21,135 nt of DNA, taken from contig CAZDXN010000016.1 of NCBI GenBank assembly GCA_964509695.1, positions 1-21,135 of the forward strand. Reading direction: 5' to 3'. The stretch comes from 2-01-FULL-50-23 sp964509695 (GTDB lineage Bacteria; Patescibacteriota; Microgenomatia; UBA1400; MFAQ01). Positions 13,008 through 20,059 of the stretch are shown one piece after another. The notes under the pieces were generated by a model that searched no databases, was not told where the DNA came from, and worked only from the letters and a program-made list of their open reading frames with translations. The translations under genes and the position numbers were made by a program. Within the stretch, counting starts at the first letter, position 1, and every line of letters starts with the position of its first letter.

Positions 13008-13940
13008 TGACAAAGTATTAATTCTATCTTGATCATACCAGACTATTTCTGGTTGTTTTTTGAACCAGGTGATTTGGCGTTTGGCGTAATTCATTTCATC
13101 GGTGACCCAGAGTGAAACTAGCTCTTTGAAATCGATTTCCTGGTTAATAAATTTGATAATTGGCCTGACTCCAAGTGTAGTGTAGACAGGTAAGGTTTGA
13201 TCGGGATAACTCGCAAGTAAATTTTCTACCTCAGCGACGGCGCCACGATCAAGGCGGGTGAGAACGCGAGATTGGATTCTCTCTCTCAGCCTTGCTAAGG
13301 GGATTCGGATGCCAAGCCAGGAGAAAGAAATGGGACGAATGGGACCCATCGGACTGATGGGACGAATGGAGGTGGAGGCGACTTCGATGGCGCGGATGAG
13401 GCGACGAGGATTATTGACGTCAGACTGATTCATCGAGATAAATCTTTTCGAATCCAGGTCTCGAAGTTTTTGTTGTAGTTTTTCGAGCGATAGCTCTTCC
13501 AGATGTCTTCGGAGCGCTTCATTCGGAGGAATCTTGGCCAACGTGTCCGGCTCGGTTAATGATTTTAGATAAAACCCCGTCCCTCCGACGATAAAGATCG
13601 CTCGACCCTGTCTTGATTCTTCGAAAATGATCTTTCTGGTGAGAGCTGAAAAGTCAGCGGCGTTGTAAACTTCATCTGGATCAAGTAGATCAAGGCCCCA
13701 GAGACGAAGGTTGTTTTTTTCGTAGAAGTTTTCTTTTTTGACAAAGCCTTTCGGAATATCTTTGCCGGTGATGATATCTAGACCCTGATAGATTTGGCGG
13801 GAGTCGGCGGAAATAATTGAGGCTGGCCGGCCCGCCTTCGTCGAGACTTCGGCGAGGCGAAGCGCAAGAGCCGTCTTCCCACTGGCCGTGGGGCCGCAGA
13901 TAATTTGAATTTTGGAATTATGATTTGTCAAATTGGACAC
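12975..13940 (-). CDS. miaA: tRNA dimethylallyltransferase
   Basis: MiaA transfers a dimethylallyl group to N6 of A37 in tRNAs reading UNN codons, making i6A, the substrate of MiaB. The 321 residues show the P-loop GPTASGKT (16-23), the SADSRQIYQGLDIITGK segment (about 43-59), the IVGGTGFYLKSL motif, NPRRLIRAIEV, and the C-terminal YAKRQITWFKKQ motif. The start is GTG at 13940, because an in-frame TAG lies three codons upstream; TTG at 13931 is an alternative. Two oddities are visible: an internal 9-base tandem repeat encoding a Pro-Ile-Ser/Arg/Gly tract, and a C-terminal SSPPKLGGETL tail supplied by a palindromic repeat. It lies 15 bases after miaB, in the order HU-miaB-miaA. Confidence 0.94.
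   Translation of the reverse strand: MSNLTNHNSKIQIICGPTASGKTALALRLAEVSTKAGRPASIISADSRQIYQGLDIITGKDIPKGFVKKENFYEKNNLRLWGLDLLDPDEVYNAADFSALTRKIIFEESRQGRAIFIVGGTGFYLKSLTEPDTLAKIPPNEALRRHLEELSLEKLQQKLRDLDSKRFISMNQSDVNNPRRLIRAIEVASTSIRPISPMGPIRPISFSWLGIRIPLARLRERIQSRVLTRLDRGAVAEVENLLASYPDQTLPVYTTLGVRPIIKFINQEIDFKELVSLWVTDEMNYAKRQITWFKKQPEIVWYDQDRINTLSSPPKLGGETL
13330..13369 (-). repeat. 9-base tandem repeat inside miaA
   Basis: Units of the form ATGGGACGA, ATGGGACCC, ATCGGACTG, ATGGGACGA and a partial ATGG follow each other at a strict 9-base period, in frame. On the coding strand they give the three-residue periodic tract IRPISPMGPIRPIS. It is absent from the MiaA pattern as I know it. Confidence 0.75.
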
Positions 13941-13955
13941 ATTGGGCTAATTTGT

Positions 13956-15119
13956 TTAGCGAATAATGGGGCGATTGAGAAGATTTGGCTGGTTAATGAT
14001 TTTGTCCAGTATCTGCCAACGAACTTTCTTTACTTTGGCGGGAATATCATCGGGATAAATGCGCCAAGCGGCCGTACCGGGTCTGGGGGAGTACTGGGCG
14101 GCGAAAGCGACCTGAAAACCAACCTGATTGACGAGGTCGACGGTGGCGGCGAAATCCGCTTCGGATTCCCCAGGAAAACCAACAATTAAATCGGTGCCGA
14201 TTTGAACGTCCTTGACTTTGGCTCTAATTCGATTAATTAAAGAGAGATAATCTTCTCTGGTATAGCCTCGATTCATAAGCTGTAATATTCGGTTACTCCC
14301 CGATTGAACCGGAAGGTGGATAAAGCGGTCTAGTTTTGGGTTGGCGGCGATTTCGTCAATTAAAGAGTCCCAAAAATCCCAGGGGTTGCTGGTCATAAAG
14401 TTGATTTTCTGAATAGGACCAATCTGGCTGATCTGGCGAATAAGACTTACAAATGGCGGGGTGCTATCGGGAGGGAAATATTGAGACTGATTGGAGGGAA
14501 TGTCGGTTAGCGTGAAGCTCTCCCGACTCATTAGAAGCTTGCGGTAGCCAATACCTGCCTTTTCCAAACCATAGGAGTTTACGTTTTGGCCGAGGAGAGT
14601 GATTTCGGTGTAGCCTTGGGCGGCCAAATCATTTACCTCGGATAGAATATCCTCCTGAGGACGACTCTTTTCCCGACCCCGGGCATAAGGAACGATACAG
14701 AAAGTACAGAACGAATTACAACCTGAGGAAATGGGAACCCAAGCGTGGTTTTTGTCATGTCTGATTGCGGGGGAGTTGAAACCGACCTCGCCGATGGGGA
14801 GAACTTCGTCGACCAGAGGAAAATTCTTTCTGAGCGTTGCCGCGCCGTGGTGAATCATGCAGCCGGTGAGAATGATTTTCGGAAGTGACCTCCGGGGTTC
14901 GATCCCGTAGGAGGTGAAATGCTTGTCGATGTTCCTAAGAAAGCCTTTGACGCGATCTTCAGCCCGTTCCCTGACCGAGCAGGTGTTGATGACGATTTCG
15001 TCAGCCTCCTTCCACGACAAGGTTTCTGTGTAGCCGCGAGCTTGGTAGTCACCGGCAATTCTTTCCGAGTCAGATTTGTTCGCCTGACAACCAAAGGTCT
15101 TGATGAAATACTTCGGCAT
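13956..15119 (-). CDS. miaB: tRNA-2-methylthio-N6-dimethylallyladenosine synthase, lacking the TRAM domain
   Basis: This radical SAM methylthiotransferase converts i6A37 to ms2i6A37. The N-terminal UPF0004 domain carries its three cluster cysteines, C11 (FGCQANKSDSER), C47 (INTCSVRERAEDRV) and C87 (TGCM). The radical SAM cluster is C134-x3-C138-x2-C141. Later motifs LLGQNVNSYG, HLPVQSGSNRIL and GTDLIVGFPGE are intact. At 387 residues it stops just after the VKKVRWQILDKI helix, so the C-terminal TRAM RNA-binding domain (about 60 residues) is missing. A low-similarity insertion of about 30 residues follows GYRKLL (roughly 190-220). MiaB specificity, rather than MtaB or RimO, is supported by the sequence motifs and by miaA next door. 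Its ATG overlaps the HU stop by one base (TAATG). Confidence 0.92.
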   Translation of the reverse strand: MPKYFIKTFGCQANKSDSERIAGDYQARGYTETLSWKEADEIVINTCSVRERAEDRVKGFLRNIDKHFTSYGIEPRRSLPKIILTGCMIHHGAATLRKNFPLVDEVLPIGEVGFNSPAIRHDKNHAWVPISSGCNSFCTFCIVPYARGREKSRPQEDILSEVNDLAAQGYTEITLLGQNVNSYGLEKAGIGYRKLLMSRESFTLTDIPSNQSQYFPPDSTPPFVSLIRQISQIGPIQKINFMTSNPWDFWDSLIDEIAANPKLDRFIHLPVQSGSNRILQLMNRGYTREDYLSLINRIRAKVKDVQIGTDLIVGFPGESEADFAATVDLVNQVGFQVAFAAQYSPRPGTAAWRIYPDDIPAKVKKVRWQILDKIINQPNLLNRPIIR

Positions 15120-15394
15120 TACCAGACCTTTTTCTTCAGAGGTTTGCCGACACGAAAATTGATCACCTTGTGACCTTTGATAGTCTGACGAGCTTTTTCG
15201 TTTCCGAAAGGAACGACCTGTTTGTCAGCAACTTTGGCGACGTAAAAAGTGCCGAAACCGGAGATAACGACTTTGTCACCCTTGTTGAGGGCGACAATGA
15301 CTTCATTGAAAAATGTTTCGATAGCCTCCTTGGCCGCTTTTTTGGTCAGGTGGGCTTTCTTGGCAACAGTGTTTATGGCGTCTTGTTTTGTCAT
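15119..15394 (-). CDS. HU-family DNA-binding protein
   Basis: This 91-residue histone-like protein binds and bends DNA as a dimer. The N-terminal helices (MTKQDAINTVAKKAHLTKKA) are followed by the DNA-binding signature ISGFGTFYVAKVADKQV, with the arm region FGNEKARQTIKGHKVINFRVGK, shortened and basic at the end. The stop overlaps the miaB ATG by one base, so HU is the first gene of an HU-miaB-miaA operon, an unusual partnership. A TAGTAT -10-like box with TGG extension (15404-15412) lies 9 bases before the ATG. Confidence 0.95.
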   Translation of the reverse strand: MTKQDAINTVAKKAHLTKKAAKEAIETFFNEVIVALNKGDKVVISGFGTFYVAKVADKQVVPFGNEKARQTIKGHKVINFRVGKPLKKKVW

Positions 15395-15403
15395 AATAGA
15401 CTG

Positions 15404-15412
15404 ATACTACCA
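15404..15412 (-). promoter_or_regulatory. Extended -10 promoter of the HU-miaB-miaA operon
   Basis: TGG-TAGTAT on the minus strand, 9 bases before the HU ATG, giving a leader of only two or three bases. Confidence 0.45.
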
Positions 15413-15443
15413 CCATTGTTCACACTTATGCAAGTACCCCTTT

Positions 15444-15504
15444 GTCATCCCGGACTTGATCCGGGATCTATTCAGATAGATTCCGGCTCGGTGGCCGGAA
15501 TGAC
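15444..15504. repeat. 61-bp dispersed palindromic repeat, copy 2
   Basis: Same as 7750-7810 except for two bases (A to G in the middle hairpin, G to T in the last loop). It lies 6 bases from the stop of the HExxH gene and upstream of HU. Both changes fall in or next to loops, so the folding of the outer stem and three hairpins is nearly unchanged. Confidence 0.9.
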
Positions 15505-15509
15505 ACTAA

Positions 15510-16817
15510 CTATTTGACAAGGGGTCTTTTCTGATTGGCGCGTAAATTATCCATTAGTTCCTGAAGACTTTTTCCCGCCAGTGACTCTGGAGAAAAATCT
15601 TTAAGTTTTTCTAAAATACTACTTCCAGGTTTGGTTTTATCGAGTGAATGTATCAATAAAGTTCCTTTGGAATATGGCTCCAACATACATTGGGTTCGTG
15701 AATCGACTCTAGTTTTTCCCTCCTTCCCATCAAGATACCTTAACCTTCTCATGAACTCTATTTTTACCTTCTCCCAGTCACGCATATTATCTCCAGAAGA
15801 TTTTTCGATTTGATGATTGATAAATTTTAGTTGCCCGTAAGTGGCAAATCCCTCAATAAGAATAAACCAAACTGGTGACTTTTGGACAACACTCTCTTCA
15901 ACTCCAGTTTGATATTGAAAGTCAGAAAAACTTCTTCTGACTGCAATATCAACTTCAACGTCCTTTTTGGGGTTTTCTAACTTCACGCCGTGAACATAGA
16001 GCTTCTCTCCACCCCCTAATTCCTCGGCATGCCGGGCGTGGACTAATTCATGAGCACAAGTACTTTGATCGGTTTTTGAGATATTTTTATAGTCAAAATA
16101 AGGATCACTGTACACATCTATACTTGTTCTAAAATAAATTAGGTGTCGACTACTGATTTCTCCTAAGAATATACCTCTTCCCTTAAGGCTAGGATTAAAG
16201 ACACTGAGACATTTTAATTGTGGAGCGTAATCTGGCAAATCAGATTTCAACCTATCCTGAATGGAATTTGTCATATGTTGAACATATAAATCACCACAAA
16301 CTGATACCCGTATCAATTCAATAAATTTCCGGAGTGAAATTTCGCCGACAGGATTATTATTTTGATCGTAGTTATAGTGGCAAATTAAATCATTGATAAC
16401 ATCGCCGATTCTAAAGGCTTCTCTTAGATGACGCCAATCAACTTTCTTGGCTAAATCAGCTTCGGAAAGGCCAACTTGTTTTAACCATATAAGAATACTT
16501 TCTGGGTTAGATGCTTTAATACTGGCTGGGCGCTCTGACTTCTCAATTACGGTGTCACTTTCAGAAGTTGGCAATACTGGCATGGAAATTATCAATTCTG
16601 GTTGAGCTCTAAAATGTTTTATTGTTTCGCGAAGTAAGACAACTTTTTCTTTTTCAGAGTCTTCGAGATAAAATGATGGAGGCGTGTCTAGAATCTGAAA
16701 ATTGGCGTCTATGACCACCCTGGAAAGGATAAGTTCGGATTCGCGATCGCTTGAAGCTTCTTGAGGTTTTTCCCCCACGGAAGGCACATTGTCTGGTAAA
16801 CCGTCTCTTTCCGGCAT
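15510..16817 (-). CDS. Unrecognised protein with HExxH zinc-metallopeptidase motif
   Basis: The protein has 435 residues. I do not recognise the family. A zincin-like site is visible: CAHELVHARHAEEL (H256, E257, H260), with a possible third ligand E322 in IEGFATYG, the EGxA pattern of gluzincins. There is no signal peptide or membrane helix, so a cytoplasmic location is likely. The first 100 residues are polar and probably disordered. The base composition is visibly richer in A+T than the neighbours, and the gene is bounded by a dispersed repeat on one side and a hairpin on the other, which suggests a transferred gene. A TAATAT -10-like box lies 9 bases before the ATG. Proteolytic activity is inferred from the motif only. 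Confidence 0.75.
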   Translation of the reverse strand: MPERDGLPDNVPSVGEKPQEASSDRESELILSRVVIDANFQILDTPPSFYLEDSEKEKVVLLRETIKHFRAQPELIISMPVLPTSESDTVIEKSERPASIKASNPESILIWLKQVGLSEADLAKKVDWRHLREAFRIGDVINDLICHYNYDQNNNPVGEISLRKFIELIRVSVCGDLYVQHMTNSIQDRLKSDLPDYAPQLKCLSVFNPSLKGRGIFLGEISSRHLIYFRTSIDVYSDPYFDYKNISKTDQSTCAHELVHARHAEELGGGEKLYVHGVKLENPKKDVEVDIAVRRSFSDFQYQTGVEESVVQKSPVWFILIEGFATYGQLKFINHQIEKSSGDNMRDWEKVKIEFMRRLRYLDGKEGKTRVDSRTQCMLEPYSKGTLLIHSLDKTKPGSSILEKLKDFSPESLAGKSLQELMDNLRANQKRPLVK

Positions 16818-16834
16818 AACGAACTCATATTACA

Positions 16835-16853
16835 GCAAATATATTAGATTTGC
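16835..16853. other. Small hairpin between rny and the HExxH gene
   Basis: GCAAAT-ATATTAG-ATTTGC is a perfect 6-bp hairpin without a T tract, located 15 bases after the rny stop. It overlaps the promoter area of the HExxH gene. Weak terminator, 3'-end stabiliser or operator are all possible. Confidence 0.35.
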
Positions 16854-16867
16854 GATTGGATTGGGAA

Positions 16868-18388
16868 TTACTTAGCTACATCGATGGCGCGGGTTTCGCG
16901 GATGACCATGACCTTGACGGTGCCCGGGTAGGTCAGGCTACTCTGAATTTCGTCTTTGATGGTACTGGCCAGAATCGGTAGTTGTTCGTCGGAAACCTTT
17001 TCCGGAGTGACGACGACGCGAAGCTCCCGACCGGCCTGAATGGCGAAGGACTCGGCGACTCCCTCCTGGCTGTTGGCAATCTCTTCGAGGCGGGTGAGAC
17101 GTTTGATGTAGTCATCGACGTTTTCGTGACGGGCACCAGGCCGGCTGCCGGAAATGGCGTCGGCGATATAGACGAGAACAGACTCTTTGCTGGAAAATTC
17201 TTTATCCTCGTGGTGTTCACCGACGGCGTTAATGACAGCGACGGGAAGACTGAATTTCTTCAAGAACTCAACCCCGAGTTCGACGTGGCTGCCCTCGGCA
17301 TCGTCGATGACCTTGCCGATGTCGTGGAGTAGACAGCCAAGCCTAACAGTGTCGACGTTGGCCTTGACCTCTTGGGCGAGACGAATACCGATTCGGGTCT
17401 CTTCCAGAGTGTGGGCGATCATGTTCTGGCCATAGGAAGATCTGAATTTGAACTTGCCCAACATGGCAATTAGCTCGCGGGGAAGATTGTAAACACCGAC
17501 GGCGTGACAAAGCTTCTCTCCCTCGACAAACATAATTCGCTCGACGTCGACCCTAGCCCGTTCGAGGTATTCCTCGATCCTGGCCGGTTGGATGCGGCCG
17601 TCCTTGATGAGATGGGTGAGGGCGACGCGGGCAATTTCTCGGCGGACCGAATTGAAGCTGGAGAGTCTGATTTCACCTGGGGTTTCGTCCATGCTGATGT
17701 CAACTCCGGAAACTTTTTCAAAGACGCGGATATTGCGGCCGTCCTTGCCGATGATCCTACCCTTGGTTTCTTCGTCGGGAATGGCGACAGTGCTAACGGT
17801 GAATTCGGCGACGTAGTCGGTGGCGCCGGCGCGCATGGCGTCGACGAGGATTTCTCGGGCGATCTCATCTCCTTCGGCTTTGGCTTTTTCTTCGGCTTCT
17901 TTGATGGCACGGGCAATCTGACCTTCTGATTTCTTTTGGACTTCTTTGATGAGGATGCCGCGAGCTTCGTCGGTGGTGAGAGCGGCGATTTTTTCGAGCT
18001 TCTTGACGAGATCATCCTGTTTGGTCGAAAGATCGGCTTTGGCTTTTTCGAGCTTCTTATTTTCCTCCTCCAGACCAATCTTGGCTCGGCTTAACTGTTC
18101 GTCCTGACGAATGAGATCCTGTTGTTTTTGAGTGAGCGACCTGGCTTGGGCTTCGATCTCGTCCAGTCTGGTTTTGGCGTCCTTGATGGCCTGATCCTTG
18201 AGGCGGATAGCCTCGTCTTTGGCGGTAAGAATTATCTCGCGAGCTTGGGCCTGAAACTGAGAGAAATCTTGGGTAGGAGCAGTAGGTATCGCTTGGGGTT
18301 TAACTTTTGGGGCTAGGTTCGGCTTCGCGGTAGTAACGGTTGACTTACCCGAGAATAACGAGGGTTTGAAAATTGAGAATAATGACAT
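16868..18388 (-). CDS. rny: Ribonuclease Y without the usual N-terminal membrane anchor
   Basis: This endoribonuclease initiates mRNA decay in many bacteria. From the ATG at 18388 the protein has 506 residues: a Pro/Ala-rich start, a long coiled coil (about 45-165), a KH domain with GRIIGKDGRNI (210-220), and the HD domain with CLLHDIGK (H355-D356), GEHHED and a conserved C-terminal PGTVKVMVIRETRA. The family normally starts with a membrane helix of about 20 residues; here MSLFSIFKPSLFSGKST is only weakly hydrophobic. An in-frame TAA at 18407-18409 excludes a longer N-terminus; a TTG at 18403 adds only five residues. A TATTAA -10-like box with TGC extension lies 5 bases before the ATG. RNase Y may thus be soluble or recruited by a partner here. 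Confidence 0.95.
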   Translation of the reverse strand: MSLFSIFKPSLFSGKSTVTTAKPNLAPKVKPQAIPTAPTQDFSQFQAQAREIILTAKDEAIRLKDQAIKDAKTRLDEIEAQARSLTQKQQDLIRQDEQLSRAKIGLEEENKKLEKAKADLSTKQDDLVKKLEKIAALTTDEARGILIKEVQKKSEGQIARAIKEAEEKAKAEGDEIAREILVDAMRAGATDYVAEFTVSTVAIPDEETKGRIIGKDGRNIRVFEKVSGVDISMDETPGEIRLSSFNSVRREIARVALTHLIKDGRIQPARIEEYLERARVDVERIMFVEGEKLCHAVGVYNLPRELIAMLGKFKFRSSYGQNMIAHTLEETRIGIRLAQEVKANVDTVRLGCLLHDIGKVIDDAEGSHVELGVEFLKKFSLPVAVINAVGEHHEDKEFSSKESVLVYIADAISGSRPGARHENVDDYIKRLTRLEEIANSQEGVAESFAIQAGRELRVVVTPEKVSDEQLPILASTIKDEIQSSLTYPGTVKVMVIRETRAIDVAK

Positions 18389-18508
18389 TGCGGTTAATAG
18401 CAAATATTAATGTGACCAGAAATGACAAAGCTTCCGTATAAAATGGACTTAGGAAAGATTCTTTGAACCTGACAAGAAACTAAAAATCATATTCTGGTTG
18501 GCTGTATT

Positions 18509-18991
18509 TTACTCCCCATGAGAGCGCCGGTCAAATGCCTCTGTGATAAGCTGCCCGCTAAAACCGCGGGCGGAAAGGGCACGGAAGAGCCTGGCCTTTG
18601 TCTTCAAGTCCGGATTAATTCCGTGACACTTCTTGGCAAGAAATTTGCCGATGACCTCCACCTGGATTTCTCGGCCGGCGTGAGTTTTCAGGGCCTCGTC
18701 AATTTCACTTTTGTTTAGGCCAAAATGGAGCAGGCGGGGCCTGATCCAGTAAGTGCCTTTGGTTTTGCCAATTAGATGGGAGCGGATATAGCTCTCCAGA
18801 AGTTTTTGATCATCCAGGAAACCCGATTTTTCCAAGGATTCGACGATTTGATTAATTAAAGTAAAGGAATCTTTTAAATTTTGTTCTTCGGCCTTCCGAC
18901 CGAGACGGGTGTAAACCTCGGCCTTGAAGCGGGGACGAAACGACAGGTATTGGATGGCGGTGCTTTCAAGAATCGCTTTTGGTTCCGGCAT
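18509..18991 (-). CDS. recX: Regulatory protein RecX
   Basis: RecX binds RecA filaments and modulates their activity. The 160 residues read as three-helix repeats with typical segments: AIQYLSFRPRFKAEVYTRL, IVESLEKSGFLDDQKLLESYI, RSHLIGKTKGTYWIRPRLLH, and a terminal RALSARGFSGQLITEAF. The ATG at 18991 is preferred over an in-frame TTG at 19009 because AGAAGG, a plausible Shine-Dalgarno site, lies just before it. It overlaps the 3' end of recA by 26 bases, so the two genes are coupled. There is no terminator between them. Confidence 0.88.
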   Translation of the reverse strand: MPEPKAILESTAIQYLSFRPRFKAEVYTRLGRKAEEQNLKDSFTLINQIVESLEKSGFLDDQKLLESYIRSHLIGKTKGTYWIRPRLLHFGLNKSEIDEALKTHAGREIQVEVIGKFLAKKCHGINPDLKTKARLFRALSARGFSGQLITEAFDRRSHGE

Positions 18992-20024
18992 GAACGGGTC
19001 CCTTCTCAATAACAGCCTTTTTTATTTCATCAAACAGATCTTGTTTTTCGCCGAGAAGTTTTCTGGCCGCTTCACGACCTTGGGCCAGAAGCTTGCCGTT
19101 GTATTTCAAGAAGGCACCGGCTTTGTCGATGACGCCGTTGTTAATGGCAACGTCGAGAAGGTCACCGGTGACGGAGATACCGCCATCGTTAAGAATATCG
19201 AATTCAGTAATCTTGAAGGGAGGAGCGACTTTGTTTTTGACAATCTTGGCACGGTGGCGACTACCAATAATTTCCTCACCCTCCTGAATGTTGCCGATCT
19301 TTCTCATGTCGATACGGACCGAGGCGTAGAACTTCAAGGCACGACCGCCGGTAGTGACCTCGGGATTACCAAACATGACGCCGATCTTTTCGCGGAGTTG
19401 GTTGGTGAAAATAACGACACACTTACTTTTGCTGATAGCACCGGTCATTTTCCGCAATGCCTGACTCATCAGTCTGGCCTGCAGACCCATGACGGAGTCA
19501 CCCATCTCGCCTTCGATCTCGGACTTCGGGACCAGCGCGGCGACAGAATCAATGACGATGACATCGACACCGCCAGAACGGATGAGGGTCTCGGCAATTT
19601 CGAGGGCCTGCTCGCCGTTGTCCGGCTGAGACAGGAGCAGGTCTTCGAGCTTCACTCCGATACCGTGAGCCCGCTTTGGATCAAGAGCGTGCTCGGCGTC
19701 GATGAAGGCGGCGGTGCCACCGGCCTTTTGGGCTTCGGCTATAACATGAAGAGAGAGGGTGGTTTTCCCGGAAGCCTCCGGTCCGTAGATCTCGGTGACA
19801 CGACCGCGGGGTAGACCACCGACACCGAGGGCCATATCCAAACTGATCGAGCCGGTGGAGATAACCGAGACTGTTTGGTTGATGTGTTCGTCACCCATCT
19901 TCATAATGGCACCGGCACCAAACTGTTTCTCGATCTGGGCCATGGCGATCTTGATGGCCATTAGGCGCTGGTCGCGATCGGCGTGCTTGGCAACGGTTTT
20001 CTCGACTTTGGCTTTTTTGGGCAT
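18966..20024 (-). CDS. recA: Recombinase RecA
   Basis: RecA is the ATP-dependent strand-exchange protein of homologous recombination. The 352 residues carry Walker A GPEASGKT (81-88), the AAFIDAEHALDP segment, Walker B VDVIVIDSVAAL, L1 with EGEMGDSVMGLQARLMSQ, L2 with FTNQLREKIGVMFGNPE, and the GGRALKFYASVR segment. The C-terminus is basic and short compared with E. coli's acidic tail. The start is fixed by a promoter with TTGCAA-N17-TAATCT and 6 bases to the ATG, giving a leaderless mRNA. I see no LexA-like palindrome at the promoter. Co-transcribed with recX. Confidence 0.98.
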   Translation of the reverse strand: MPKKAKVEKTVAKHADRDQRLMAIKIAMAQIEKQFGAGAIMKMGDEHINQTVSVISTGSISLDMALGVGGLPRGRVTEIYGPEASGKTTLSLHVIAEAQKAGGTAAFIDAEHALDPKRAHGIGVKLEDLLLSQPDNGEQALEIAETLIRSGGVDVIVIDSVAALVPKSEIEGEMGDSVMGLQARLMSQALRKMTGAISKSKCVVIFTNQLREKIGVMFGNPEVTTGGRALKFYASVRIDMRKIGNIQEGEEIIGSRHRAKIVKNKVAPPFKITEFDILNDGGISVTGDLLDVAINNGVIDKAGAFLKYNGKLLAQGREAARKLLGEKQDLFDEIKKAVIEKGPVHAGTKSDS

Positions 20025-20030
20025 AGTACC

Positions 20031-20059
20031 AGATTACCCTCTTCGGGTTATCTTTGCAA
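20031..20059 (-). promoter_or_regulatory. recA promoter
   Basis: TTGCAA (-35, 20054-20059), 17-base spacer, TAATCT (-10, 20031-20036) on the minus strand, then 6 bases to the ATG at 20024. It overlaps the last codons and stop of the upstream nuclease gene. This is the best-formed of the leaderless promoters in the window. Confidence 0.7.

Noticed and set aside
13941..13955. Frameshift explaining the short MiaB
   Set aside because: Only 15 bases separate the miaB stop from the miaA start, with no room for a TRAM domain in another frame.
7750..15504. CRISPR array from the repeated elements
   Set aside because: Only two copies, 7.6 kb apart, with no spacers and no cas genes.
17470..18078. Long open frames opposite or overlapping rny (minus 17470-18078, plus 17504-17929)
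   Set aside because: Low-complexity Lys/Pro/Ser or Gly/Asp-rich translations that mirror the coding bias of the RNase Y frame.
18924..19814. A 296-codon open frame on the plus strand opposite recA and recX
   Set aside because: It is antisense to two certain genes. Its translation has no recognisable motif and arises from the codon bias of recA.
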